Source: Cupriavidus phytohabitans
GTDB taxonomy: Bacteria; Pseudomonadota; Gammaproteobacteria; Burkholderiales; Burkholderiaceae
Direction: 5' to 3'
Assembly (NCBI RefSeq): GCF_000426345.1
Contig: NZ_AUFE01000029.1
Coordinates: 1 to 64,000, forward strand
DNA length: 64,000 nucleotides
This document shows positions 26,432 to 34,905 of this stretch, piece by piece; within the stretch, counting starts at the first letter, position 1; each line of letters begins with the position of its first letter. The position numbers and the translations under genes are program-made. The notes under the pieces were generated by a model. That model did not search any database. It had not been told where the DNA came from and was given only the letters and a program-made list of their open reading frames with translations.

Positions 26432-27685
26432 ATGAAGATCGCAATCGCCGGCGGCGGCATCGGCGGGCTGACGCTGGCGCTGCTTTGCCACCGCCATGGC
26501 ATCGACGCCGAAGTCTGGGAAGCCAGCGAATCGCTGCGCCCGCTGGGCGTGGGCATCAACCTGCTGCCGCACGCGGTACGCATCCTGTCCGAGCTCGGCC
26601 TGCGCGACGCGCTGTCGGAAATCGCGATCGAAACCTCGTCGCTCTCGTACTACAACAAGCTGGGCCAGCGCATCTGGCATGAACCGCGCGGGCTGGCGGC
26701 GGGCTATGACTGGCCGCAGTTCTCGATCCATCGCGGCGAGTTCCAGATGTTGCTGCATCGCACCGTGGTCGAGAGGCTGGGTGCCGATGCCATCCACACA
26801 GGGCATGCGTTCGAGACCGTGCTCGATACCGGCGCGCGCGGGCCGGCGCGCTTCGGCCTGCGCCGCCGCAGCGATGGCGCCGAGGTGGAAGCCAGCGCCG
26901 ACGTGCTGGTCGGCGCCGACGGCATCCACTCCGCGGTGCGCCGCCACTTCTATGCCAGCGGCGATGCACCGCGCTTCTCGCGCCGCATGCTGTGGCGCGC
27001 GGTCACCGAGGCGCCGCCCTACCTCGATGGACGCTCGATGTTCATGGCCGGTCACCAGGACCAGAAGTTCGTCGCCTATCCCATCTCCGAGCCGCTGCGC
27101 CGGCAGGGCCGCTCGCTGGTCAACTGGATCGCCGAGCTGCGCGTGCCCGACAGCGTGCCGGACACCCCGCCGCGCAGCGACTGGAACAAGCAGGTCGACA
27201 AGTCGGTGTTCCGGGCACAGTTTGCCGGCTGGCAGTGGGACTGGATCGACATCCCCGCGCTGATCGACGGTGCCGAGGCCATTTATGAATTCCCGATGGT
27301 CGACAAGGACCCGCTGCCACGCTGGACCTTTGACCGCGTCACGCTGCTCGGCGATGCCGCGCACCCGATGTACCCGATCGGCTCGAACGGCAGCGCGCAG
27401 GCCATCCTGGATGCGCGCTACCTGCTCGACAGCCTGCTCGGCACGCAGGACACCCCTTACGCGCTGCGCGAATACGAGGCCGAGCGCCTGCCGCGCACTG
27501 CGGGCATCGTGCTGCGCAACCGCATGAACGGGCCGGAGCAGGTGATGCAGCTGGCGGAGGAACGCGCGCCGCAGGGGTTCCACGATGTCGAACAGGTGAT
27601 TCCGCGCGCCGAACTGGAAGCGATTTCGCTGCGGTACAAGCAGCTGGCCGGGTTCGACCGGCAGTCGATGCAGGGCGCGCGATAG
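26432..27685 (+). CDS. FAD-dependent aromatic monooxygenase (PhzS / salicylate hydroxylase-like)
   Basis: This 417-residue group A flavoprotein monooxygenase is expected to hydroxylate an aromatic ring with NAD(P)H and oxygen. The dinucleotide-binding GGGIGGLTLAL is at residues 7-17, the DG-type motif VLVGADGIHSAVR is in the middle, and GDAAHPMYPIGSNGSAQAI binds the FAD ribityl chain. The protein lacks the longer C-terminal domain of phenol hydroxylases and resembles PhzS-like members most. It is first in an operon with a binding protein and a MarR regulator, which suggests use of an aromatic compound that acts as inducer. Substrate unknown. Confidence 0.88.
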   Translation: MKIAIAGGGIGGLTLALLCHRHGIDAEVWEASESLRPLGVGINLLPHAVRILSELGLRDALSEIAIETSSLSYYNKLGQRIWHEPRGLAAGYDWPQFSIHRGEFQMLLHRTVVERLGADAIHTGHAFETVLDTGARGPARFGLRRRSDGAEVEASADVLVGADGIHSAVRRHFYASGDAPRFSRRMLWRAVTEAPPYLDGRSMFMAGHQDQKFVAYPISEPLRRQGRSLVNWIAELRVPDSVPDTPPRSDWNKQVDKSVFRAQFAGWQWDWIDIPALIDGAEAIYEFPMVDKDPLPRWTFDRVTLLGDAAHPMYPIGSNGSAQAILDARYLLDSLLGTQDTPYALREYEAERLPRTAGIVLRNRMNGPEQVMQLAEERAPQGFHDVEQVIPRAELEAISLRYKQLAGFDRQSMQGAR

Positions 27686-27737
27686 CATCGCGATCCGCCA
27701 GGCCACAACAAGAAACAAGCCATCAAGAGGAGACAAC

Positions 27738-28907
27738 ATGGCGCCCCCCAATCTCACCCGGCTCACCCGGCTCACCCGCCCCGCGCACATTGCGCTGGCC
27801 GCCGTCCTCGCCTTCACCGCCACCGCCGCACAGGCCGACATCACCGTCGGCGTCAGCCTGTCGACGACGGGCCCGTCCGCTTCGCTCGGCATCCCGCAGA
27901 AGAACTCGATGCCATACCTGCCGCAGAAGATCGGCGGCGAGGCGGTGCGCTACATCGTGCTGGACGACGCCTCCGATCCGACCCAGGGCGCCAAGGTCGC
28001 GCGCCGCTTCGTGTCCGAGGACAAGGTCGACATCATTCTCGGCTCCTCCGCGGTCGCGCCGTCGATCGCCATTGCCGAGGTCGCCGAGGAAAGCCAGACC
28101 GTCCAGCTTGCCTTCTCGCCGATCGAGCTCAAGCCCGGCCGGGGCGCCTGGACCTTCCGCCTGGCGCAGCCGGTGCGGCTGATGGCCAATGCCGTCGCCG
28201 CCACCGCCAAGACCATGGGCGTCAAGACCATCGGCTTTATCGGCTTTGCCGACGCATACGGCGAAACCTGGCTGAAGGATTTCACCGCCGCGGCAACGGC
28301 CAACGGCCTGCGCCTGATCGCCACCGAGCGCTATGGCCGCGCCGATACCAGCGTGACCGCACAGGCCATCAAGCTGATCGCCGCCAAACCCGATGCCATC
28401 CTGGTCGCCGGCGCCGGCACCGGTGCGGCCCTGCCGCACACCACGCTGCGCGAGCGCGGCTACGGCGGCACCATCTACCAGACCCACGGGGCCGCCACCA
28501 AGGACCTGATCCGCATCGGCGGACGCATGGTCAATGGCGCGATCCTGCCGGCGGGCCCGGTGATCGTGCCGGAGCAGCTGCCAGCCGGCGATCCGGTACG
28601 CAAGCCGGGGCTCGACTACGTCACCCGCTACGAGAAGCAATACGGCGCCGAGTCGCGCACGCAGTTCGGCGCGCATGCCTACGATGCCGGGTTGGTGCTC
28701 GAGCGGATCGTGCCGGTGGCGCTGAAAAGCGCCAGGCCGGGGACGCAGGCCTTCCGCCAGGCGCTGCGCCAGGCGCTGGAGAGCGAAAAGGACATCGTGG
28801 TGTCGCACGGCGTGCTCAACTACAGTGGGCAAGACCACTATGGCTTTGACCAGCGCGGCCGCGTTATGCTGACAATCGACAACGGCAACTGGAAACTAGT
28901 GCAATGA
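27738..28907 (+). CDS. Periplasmic substrate-binding protein, branched-chain amino acid (LivK) type
   Basis: This 389-residue exported binding protein of the peripla_BP_6 family would feed an ABC importer. The signal peptide covers residues about 1-35 (ending TATAAQA) and carries a 9-bp tandem repeat coding LTRLTRLTR. The mature part starts DITVGVSLSTTGPSASLGIP. RYIVLDDASDPTQGAKVARR and VDIILGSSAVAPSIAIAEVA are typical. No permease or ATPase is nearby, so it must use components coded elsewhere. Many such proteins next to aromatic oxygenases bind aromatic acids; inference only. The start is set by AAGAGGAGA; the stop overlaps the MarR start by 4 bp. Confidence 0.9.
   Translation: MAPPNLTRLTRLTRPAHIALAAVLAFTATAAQADITVGVSLSTTGPSASLGIPQKNSMPYLPQKIGGEAVRYIVLDDASDPTQGAKVARRFVSEDKVDIILGSSAVAPSIAIAEVAEESQTVQLAFSPIELKPGRGAWTFRLAQPVRLMANAVAATAKTMGVKTIGFIGFADAYGETWLKDFTAAATANGLRLIATERYGRADTSVTAQAIKLIAAKPDAILVAGAGTGAALPHTTLRERGYGGTIYQTHGAATKDLIRIGGRMVNGAILPAGPVIVPEQLPAGDPVRKPGLDYVTRYEKQYGAESRTQFGAHAYDAGLVLERIVPVALKSARPGTQAFRQALRQALESEKDIVVSHGVLNYSGQDHYGFDQRGRVMLTIDNGNWKLVQ
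27753..27779 (+). repeat. 9-bp in-frame tandem repeat in the binding-protein signal peptide
   Basis: CTCACCCGG occurs twice, followed by CTCACCCGC, coding LTR three times in the basic n-region of the signal peptide. Confidence 0.95.
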
Positions 28908-29488
28908 TCCCCGACGCATCCGGTGCATCCGACGCACCCGCCGCGGCAGGCAAGACTGGCGGCACCCACACCGCCAGCTCGCGGCGCAAACCGCGCGAGC
29001 CGCTTGCGCCGGATCCGGCGGTGGCCGACAGCGGCTTCGATCCGCATGTGCCGAATGTCGATTATGGCGTGCTCGACAGCCTGATCGGCTACGCCATCCG
29101 CCGCGCGCAGATCCGCATCTACGAGGATTTCGTGCTGTCGCTGTCGCAATGGCAGATCACCCCGCCGCGCTTTTCTGCGCTGGTGATCATCTCGCGCAAT
29201 CCGCACCTGAAGCTGACCGAGCTGGCGCGCATCCTGGGCATTGCGCGCTCGGGCGCGGTGCTGCTGGTCGATGCGCTGGAAGAGATGAACCTGGTCGCGC
29301 GCCGCCCGGCGGCGGGCGATCGGCGCGCCTACAGCCTGGTGCTGACGCCATCGGGCCGCAAGACGCTGGACGCTGCCACCCGCGCGGTGGTCGAACATGA
29401 CGCGCATGTGGGCAGCGCGCTGTCCGACAGCGACCAGGCCACGCTGAAATCGCTGCTGTCCCGGCTGGCGCCGCCGCGCGCGGGCTGA
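28904..29488 (+). CDS. MarR-family transcriptional regulator
   Basis: This 194-residue protein has a disordered Ala/Pro/Thr-rich N terminus of about 45 residues, then a MarR winged helix: QITPPRFSALVIISRNPHLK, LTELARILGIARSGAVLLVD (recognition helix) and the wing ARRPAAGDRRAYSLVLT. MarR proteins bind palindromes as dimers and release them on binding aromatic ligands. The gene is translationally coupled to the binding-protein gene (ATGA overlap), and the 7-5-7 palindrome at the head of the operon is the likely target. Confidence 0.92.
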   Translation: MIPDASGASDAPAAAGKTGGTHTASSRRKPREPLAPDPAVADSGFDPHVPNVDYGVLDSLIGYAIRRAQIRIYEDFVLSLSQWQITPPRFSALVIISRNPHLKLTELARILGIARSGAVLLVDALEEMNLVARRPAAGDRRAYSLVLTPSGRKTLDAATRAVVEHDAHVGSALSDSDQATLKSLLSRLAPPRAG

Positions 29489-29531
29489 CGCCAGGCCGCT
29501 GTCATCCGGCAGGCGCTTGCCATGCGTTAAC

Positions 29532-31175
29532 ATGGCCGCCATGCCAAGAACAACCGCCACGCGAACCGCATCGCGGCCCGGCGCGCTGCTGCGCCGCCTG
29601 TCGCCTCTTCTTGCCGCCGCCTTGCTGATGGCCGGTGGGCCTGTCATCGCGCCGGCGCTGGCCAAGCCGCCGGCCAAGGTACAGAAATCCCAGAAGGCGC
29701 AGAAAGCGCAGAAGGTCCAGAAAAGCGCGAAAGCACAGAAGGACCAGATTGCCGGCAAAGCGGCAAAAGCCGCGCCGTCCGCCGATGCTGGCCTAGTGCA
29801 GGCCGGCGTGCCGGCGCCGGTGGCCGCGGCCCTGCGCCGCGCCGGCGTGCCGGCTTCGGCCGCGAGCTTCTACGTGGTCAAACTGGGCGCACCCAGCGCG
29901 CGCGCCAGCTGGAACGCGCTGCAGCCGATGAATCCGGCCTCGACCATGAAGCTGGTCACGACCTTCGCCGGCCTGCAACTGCTGGGACCGGAGTACCGCT
30001 GGCAGACCGCGCTCTACGCCGACGCGCAGCCCGGCTTCGACGGCACCGTCAACGGCAATGTCTACCTGCGCGGCCGCGGCGATCCCAAGCTGGTGCCGGA
30101 GGAGATGGCCAAGCTGGTCGCCAGCGCCCGCGCCGGGGGTGCCACCGCCATCAACGGCGACCTGGTGCTGGATCGCAGCTACTTTGCCGATGGCCTGGAC
30201 GGCAATGGCACCATCGACGGCGAAGTGCAGCGCGCCTACAACGTCGGCCCCGATGCGCTGCTCTACGCCTTCAAGACGCTGTCGTTCACATTGACGCCGG
30301 ATCCCGTCACGCAGACTGTCGCGGTCAGCGTCACGCCGGAGCTGGCGCAACTCAAGCTCGACAACCAGCTGACGCTGACCAACGCCCGCTGCGGCGACTG
30401 GCAGAGCCGCGCCACCCCCAGCGTGCAGCCGCAGTCCGACGGCACCGTGCTGGCATCGTTCGCCGGCGACTATTCCAGCGACTGCGGCGAGCACGTGCTC
30501 AATATCGCCACGCTGTCGCACGCGGAGTTCACCTGGGGCGGCTTTGTCGCCGAATGGCAGCGCGCAGGCGGGCGCTTTACCCATTTGCCGGCGTTGCGCA
30601 GCGGCAAGGTGCCGCGCAGCGCGGTGCTGCTGGCGCGCCACTATGGCCTGCCGCTGTCCGACATCGTGCGCGACATCAACAAGTTCTCCAACAACGTGAT
30701 GGCGCGCCAGCTGTTCCTGACCATCGGCGCCGAGCTGGACCGCGGCGGCCCGGCCAGCCCCGAGCGCTCGATCCGCGTGGTGCGGCGCTGGCTCGCGAAG
30801 CAGGGACTGGACATGCCCGGGCTGGTGCTGGACAACGGCTCCGGCCTGTCGCGCGAGGAACGCATCAGCACTTACGACATGGCGCGCCTGCTGCAGCAGG
30901 CCGCCGCCAGCAGCGTCGGCCCGGTGCTGGTCGATTCGCTGCCGGTGCTGGGCGTCGACGGGACGCTGCGCAACCGGCTGACCGGCGCCAATGCGGCCGG
31001 CAGCGGCTACCTCAAGACCGGCACGCTGGCCGACGTGCGTGCGCTTGCTGGTTATGTCGACGCGGAAGACGGCAACCGCTACGTGCTGGTGAGCATGATC
31101 AACCACCCCAACGCCTCGCAGGCGCGGGAGGCGCACGATGCGCTGATGCAGTGGGTGTATCGCGGCGCGCCCTGA
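29532..31175 (+). CDS. dacB: D-alanyl-D-alanine carboxypeptidase / endopeptidase (PBP4)
   Basis: This 547-residue class C penicillin-binding protein cuts peptidoglycan stem peptides and cross-links in the periplasm. The SxxK motif STMK is at residues about 137-140, SNN of the SxN motif is in INKFSNNVMARQ, and KTG is in YLKTGTLADVRAL. A signal peptide (ending APALA, about residue 45) is followed by an unusual Lys/Gln/Ala-rich segment of degenerate 9-bp repeats. ATG 29532 and ATG 29541 are both possible; neither has a strong ribosome-binding site. Confidence 0.92.
   Translation: MAAMPRTTATRTASRPGALLRRLSPLLAAALLMAGGPVIAPALAKPPAKVQKSQKAQKAQKVQKSAKAQKDQIAGKAAKAAPSADAGLVQAGVPAPVAAALRRAGVPASAASFYVVKLGAPSARASWNALQPMNPASTMKLVTTFAGLQLLGPEYRWQTALYADAQPGFDGTVNGNVYLRGRGDPKLVPEEMAKLVASARAGGATAINGDLVLDRSYFADGLDGNGTIDGEVQRAYNVGPDALLYAFKTLSFTLTPDPVTQTVAVSVTPELAQLKLDNQLTLTNARCGDWQSRATPSVQPQSDGTVLASFAGDYSSDCGEHVLNIATLSHAEFTWGGFVAEWQRAGGRFTHLPALRSGKVPRSAVLLARHYGLPLSDIVRDINKFSNNVMARQLFLTIGAELDRGGPASPERSIRVVRRWLAKQGLDMPGLVLDNGSGLSREERISTYDMARLLQQAAASSVGPVLVDSLPVLGVDGTLRNRLTGANAAGSGYLKTGTLADVRALAGYVDAEDGNRYVLVSMINHPNASQAREAHDALMQWVYRGAP
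29682..29744 (+). repeat. Degenerate 9-bp repeat coding a QK-A rich linker in dacB
   Basis: About seven 9-bp units related to CAGAAGGCG code a basic segment (QKS, QKA, QKA, QKV, QKS, AKA, QKD), between the signal peptide and the enzyme domain. Confidence 0.85.
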
Positions 31176-31369
31176 GATTGCGCGTTGGGATTGCGCCCGC
31201 CGGACCACTCCGCGTGGCCTGCCGCCAACGCCGGCGCGCCCTTTTGTTAAGCGCCCGCTTACCAGGACGCGATCCGACCCTATAATGCCAGGGTGCCGGC
31301 CGCGTCCTGCGGCGGCAGCTTCCCGGACCGGCCCTCGGTCCCGGACCTGCATTGCCCCCTTCCTCTGAC

Positions 31370-32185
31370 ATGACTTTCCGACAACCCCCGGTGTGGTTGC
31401 GCCTCTGGCATCGCTTCGCGCCCGCCGAACGCGACGGCTTCATGGCCGGCGTGCGCCGCTTCGCCCCCTCCCTTCCCGCGGTGTTTTCCTGGGGGCTGGT
31501 GACAGGGGTGGCGATGAGCAAATCGGTGCTGACCGTGCCCGAAGCCATCGGCATGTCGCTGCTGGTTTATGCGGGCTCGGCGCAGCTGGCGGTGCTGCCG
31601 CTGTTCGCCGCCGGCCTGCCGCTGTGGACGATCTGGCTGACCGCGGCCATGGTCAACCTGCGCTTCGTCATCTTCAGCGCCGCCATGCAGCCGCACTTCA
31701 GCTACCTGACGCTGGCGCGGCGCACGGTGCTGGGGTTCTTCAACGGCGATCTGCATTTTGTTTATTTCCTGCAGAAGTATTCGACGCCGGGCTATGAGCC
31801 CGGCAAGGAAGGCTACTTCTGGGGCATGGCGCTGACCAACTTCGCGATGTGGCAGGTGTCGTCGATCCTCGGCATCTTGCTGGCCAGCCTGTTCCCGGAC
31901 AGCTGGGGGCTGGGGCTGGCGGGCACGATGGCGCTGATCCCGGTGATGATCGCCACGATCAATTCGCGGTCGACGTTGATGGCTGTGGTGATTTCGGCGG
32001 TGTTGGCGTTGTTGTGCTTTGATCTGCCGTACCGGCTTGGGCTGGTGGTGGCAGTGGTCGGTGCAATCGCCGCGGGCATGGCCAGCGATGACCTGGCGGC
32101 GCGGGCTGCGCTGCGGGGTATCCGCGGACGCAAGTCTGCGCCGATCGGCAATGCGGCTGACGCGCCGCCGGGAGACCGGGCATGA
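31370..32185 (+). CDS. azlC: AzlC-family branched-chain amino acid exporter, large subunit
   Basis: This 271-residue inner membrane protein with about seven helices is the large subunit of the AzlCD (LIV-E) exporter. Family marks are FMAGVRRFAPSLPAVFSWGLVTGVAM near the start, YAGSAQLAVLPLFAAGLPLW in the first third, and MVNLRFVIFSAAMQPHF. The ATG at 31370 has no clear ribosome-binding site. It overlaps azlD by 4 bp (ATGA). The last third uses GTG, TTG and GGG codons more than the first part. Confidence 0.9.
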   Translation: MTFRQPPVWLRLWHRFAPAERDGFMAGVRRFAPSLPAVFSWGLVTGVAMSKSVLTVPEAIGMSLLVYAGSAQLAVLPLFAAGLPLWTIWLTAAMVNLRFVIFSAAMQPHFSYLTLARRTVLGFFNGDLHFVYFLQKYSTPGYEPGKEGYFWGMALTNFAMWQVSSILGILLASLFPDSWGLGLAGTMALIPVMIATINSRSTLMAVVISAVLALLCFDLPYRLGLVVAVVGAIAAGMASDDLAARAALRGIRGRKSAPIGNAADAPPGDRA

Positions 32186-32505
32186 GCCATGTCGAGACCT
32201 GGATCGCGCTGGTCGGCATGGCCGTGATCACGGTGATTACGCGCGCGTTGTTCCTGATGGCCGGCGAGCACGTCTCGGTGCCTGACCGCATCCAGCGAGC
32301 GCTGCGTTATGCGCCCGCAGCGGCACTGGCGGCGATCATCCTGCCGGACCTGATGACGTGGCAGGGGCATTTCACCGTGGCGCTGTCGAACTACAAGCTG
32401 GTTGCCGGGGTGGTAGCCACCGCGTTCTACCTGCTGACGCGGCGGATGGTGGGGATGATTGCGGTGGGGATGGCGGTTTATACGGCGTTGCGGTTGTTGG
32501 GGTGA
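32182..32505 (+). CDS. azlD: AzlD-family branched-chain amino acid exporter, small subunit
   Basis: This 107-residue membrane protein has three to four helices and is the small partner of AzlC. VITRALFLMAGEH and ALRYAPAAALAAIILPDLM are typical AzlD segments. It is coupled to azlC by a 4-bp overlap and converges with the sua5 gene, 43 bp away. Confidence 0.92.
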   Translation: MSHVETWIALVGMAVITVITRALFLMAGEHVSVPDRIQRALRYAPAAALAAIILPDLMTWQGHFTVALSNYKLVAGVVATAFYLLTRRMVGMIAVGMAVYTALRLLG

Positions 32506-32548
32506 GGGCAAGCGCGGGCCTGTTGTCAGTGACCAGCCTGGTTCCCCT

Positions 32549-33538
32549 TCAGCCCCCGAACGCCGCAGCCGCCCTCTCCAGCCGATCCCGCACCCCGGCC
32601 CAATCCTGACCCTCAGGCAAGGTCTCGAACACCAGCTGCGAATAGCCCTGCTTGTCGAGCTTGCGCAGCAACCGATACAACTCCTGCGCATACGCGGCAG
32701 CATCGGCCGGCGCCTGCACCCACGTGCAGCGCTGATCCGCCAGCGGCGCGCGTCCTACCCATGCTACGCGCGCATCGGCCGGCAGGGCGACCAGCCGCGC
32801 GGCAGCCGCCTGCGCATCCGCCAGCAACAAGGGCGTGTGCGGCGCGTAATGGGCCTTCAGCGTTCCTGACGCGCGCGGTGCTGCGGCATCGGGCGGCAAC
32901 GGCGCCTCGCCCAGCACCTGCGCCAGCATCCCGACCGTGACGGCGCCGGGACGCAGCAAGACCGGCCCGACCCCGGCGTCCAGGCGCGACAGATCCACGA
33001 TGGTCGATTCAATCCCGACCTCGACCCCATCGCCTTCCAGCACATAGACCGCGTCGCCGAACTCTTCGCGCACATGCTGCGCGGTGGTCGGACTCACCTG
33101 GCCGAACTTGTTCGCCGAAGGCGCCGCAATGCCGCCGCGGCCGCGCTTGAAGCGAGCCAGCAGCGCCTGCGCCACCGGATGCGACGGGCACCGCAGCCCG
33201 ATGCTGTCCTGCCCCCCCGCCACCGCGGCGTCGATATGCGAGGCTCGCTTCAGGATCAGCGTCAGCGGCCCCGGCCAGAACGCATCGATCAGCTTCTGCG
33301 CGACCTCAGGGACCTCGTCGGTCCAGTAGCTGATATCCGCGCCATCGACCACGTGCACGATCACCGGGTGGTTGGACGGCCGCCCCTTGAGCGAAAAGAT
33401 GCGGCCGACCGCGTCGGGATTCTCGGCGTCGGCGCCCAGCCCGTAGACCGTCTCGGTCGGGAAAGCGACCAGCTGCCCCGCCTCGAGCAGGCGGACGGCT
33501 TCTTCGAGTTCAGCAGCCGTTGGCATGCGCGGCGACAT
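32549..33538 (-). CDS. tsaC: L-threonylcarbamoyladenylate synthase, Sua5 type
   Basis: This 329-residue enzyme makes threonylcarbamoyl-AMP from threonine, bicarbonate and ATP, the first step of the t6A37 tRNA modification; tsaE of the same pathway is at 5357. The YrdC core (residues about 15-200) has VAFPTETVYGLGADA and KGRPSNHPVIVHV, plus SANKFGQVSPTTAQHV. A C-terminal Sua5 domain is present, so it is the long form. AAGGAA upstream supports the start at 33538. Last gene of the leftward pgk-to-sua5 run. Confidence 0.93.
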   Translation of the reverse strand: MSPRMPTAAELEEAVRLLEAGQLVAFPTETVYGLGADAENPDAVGRIFSLKGRPSNHPVIVHVVDGADISYWTDEVPEVAQKLIDAFWPGPLTLILKRASHIDAAVAGGQDSIGLRCPSHPVAQALLARFKRGRGGIAAPSANKFGQVSPTTAQHVREEFGDAVYVLEGDGVEVGIESTIVDLSRLDAGVGPVLLRPGAVTVGMLAQVLGEAPLPPDAAAPRASGTLKAHYAPHTPLLLADAQAAAARLVALPADARVAWVGRAPLADQRCTWVQAPADAAAYAQELYRLLRKLDKQGYSQLVFETLPEGQDWAGVRDRLERAAAAFGG

Positions 33539-33554
33539 CGTGTTCCTTGCGTCG

Positions 33555-33602
33555 AATCAGAGCGGGAATCAGAGAGGGAATCAGAGCGGGGATCAGAGCG
33601 GG
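33555..33602. repeat. 12-bp tandem repeat, four units, across the purK stop codon
   Basis: AATCAGAGCGGG, AATCAGAGAGGG, AATCAGAGCGGG and GATCAGAGCGGG lie head to tail. The purK stop codon (33593-33595 on the minus strand) is inside the last unit, and the downstream units repeat the same sequence including the stop triplet. Confidence 0.95.
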
Positions 33603-34837
33603 ATATGCAGTGCTTGCGCAGCGGCCGTAAAGGCGGCCTCGGCCGCCTCCGCATGCTCGCCGATGCAGTTGACGTGCCCCATCTTGCGCGACGGGCGCGG
33701 ATCGTTCTTGCCGTACAGGTGCAGCTTGGCGCCGGGTTGCGCCACCACCTCGTCCCACGCAGGCGTGCGTTCCAATCCGAACTCGAACCACACATCGCCC
33801 AGCAGGTTCAGCATCTTGCCGGCCGAATGCTGGCGCGTGCTGCCCAGCGGCAGGCGGGCCATGGCCCGCACCTGCTGCTCGAACTGGCTGGTTTCGCATG
33901 CATCCATGGTGATGTGGCCCGAGTTGTGCGGGCGCGGCGCCATTTCGTTGGCGACCAGCGAGCCGTCGGTCAGCACGAAGAACTCGATGCACAGCACGCC
34001 GACATAGCCCATTTCCGTCGCGATGGCGGCGGCCGCGGCGCGGGCGCGGTCGGCGATCTCCGGCGAGACGCTGGTCGACGGCATTTCCGTCGAGAACAGG
34101 ATGCCGTCGCGGTGCACGTTCTCCGCCAGCGGCCAGGTCGCAGTGGAGCCGTCCGCGGCGCGCGCGGCCAGTACCGAGACTTCATAGGCCAGCGGCAGCA
34201 TCTGTTCCAGCACGCATGGCACGTGCTGCATCGCCTTCCACGCGGCGCGCACGTCGTCGCGCGTCTTCACGCGCGCCTGGCCCTTGCCGTCGTAGCCCAT
34301 GCGCGCGGTCTTGAGGATGCCGGGCAGCACGTGGTCGGGCAGCTGGTCGACGTCGGCGTCGTGCTGGATCACCCAGTGCGGGGCCGTCGGCACACCAGTA
34401 CGCTCGGCGCAGGCGGCGAAGAACTTCTTCTCGCCGATGCGGTTCTGCGCGATCGACACGCAGTAGCCGCGCGGCGCGACAAACGAACCCAGTTGCTCCA
34501 GGCGGTCCAGCGACAGCGACGGCACGTTCTCGAACTCGGTGCTCACCGCCGGGCACAGCTTGGCCATCTCGGCCAGCGCGGCCTCGTCGGTGTACTGGGC
34601 GCAGATATGCTTGTCGGCCACCGCGCCCGCCGGGCTGTCCTGGTCGGGATCGAGCACGCACACGCGATAGCCCATCGCCTGCGCCGCATGCGTGAACATG
34701 CGGCCGAGCTGGCCGCCGCCCAGCATGCCCAGCCACGCGCCGGGCAGGATGGGCGCGTCGGGACGGTCGACGCCGAACTCGGCGCGCGATTCCGGCGTAT
34801 GGGCTTCGGAGAGGTAGGGATGGATATCGGTCGGCAT
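33593..34837 (-). CDS. purK: N5-carboxyaminoimidazole ribonucleotide synthase PurK
   Basis: This 414-residue ATP-grasp enzyme carboxylates AIR to N5-CAIR with ATP and bicarbonate in purine synthesis. GAWLGMLGGGQLGRMFTHAA near residue 33 is the N-terminal nucleotide-binding loop. ILKTARMGYDGKGQ and EMAPRPHNSGHITMDAC are ATP-grasp and active-site signatures. The N terminus has about 30 residues before the conserved part. It follows purE by 55 bp; the last codons lie within a tandem repeat. Confidence 0.96.
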   Translation of the reverse strand: MPTDIHPYLSEAHTPESRAEFGVDRPDAPILPGAWLGMLGGGQLGRMFTHAAQAMGYRVCVLDPDQDSPAGAVADKHICAQYTDEAALAEMAKLCPAVSTEFENVPSLSLDRLEQLGSFVAPRGYCVSIAQNRIGEKKFFAACAERTGVPTAPHWVIQHDADVDQLPDHVLPGILKTARMGYDGKGQARVKTRDDVRAAWKAMQHVPCVLEQMLPLAYEVSVLAARAADGSTATWPLAENVHRDGILFSTEMPSTSVSPEIADRARAAAAAIATEMGYVGVLCIEFFVLTDGSLVANEMAPRPHNSGHITMDACETSQFEQQVRAMARLPLGSTRQHSAGKMLNLLGDVWFEFGLERTPAWDEVVAQPGAKLHLYGKNDPRPSRKMGHVNCIGEHAEAAEAAFTAAAQALHIPL

Positions 34838-34863
34838 TGCTCGGTTCCGTGTGGGTCCGGAGA

Positions 34864-34905
34864 ATTACAGCGGCGGCATTACAGCGGCAGCATTACAGCG
34901 GCAGC
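34864..34905. repeat. 14-bp tandem repeat, three units, across the purE stop codon
   Basis: ATTACAGCGGCGGC, ATTACAGCGGCAGC and ATTACAGCGGCAGC follow each other. The purE stop codon (34893-34895 on the minus strand) is in the unit nearest the gene, and the two further units carry the same triplet. Confidence 0.95.

Noticed and set aside
33555..34905. CRISPR-like array from the repeats near purK and purE
   Set aside because: Units are 12-14 bp, directly adjacent with no spacers, and of two different sequences.
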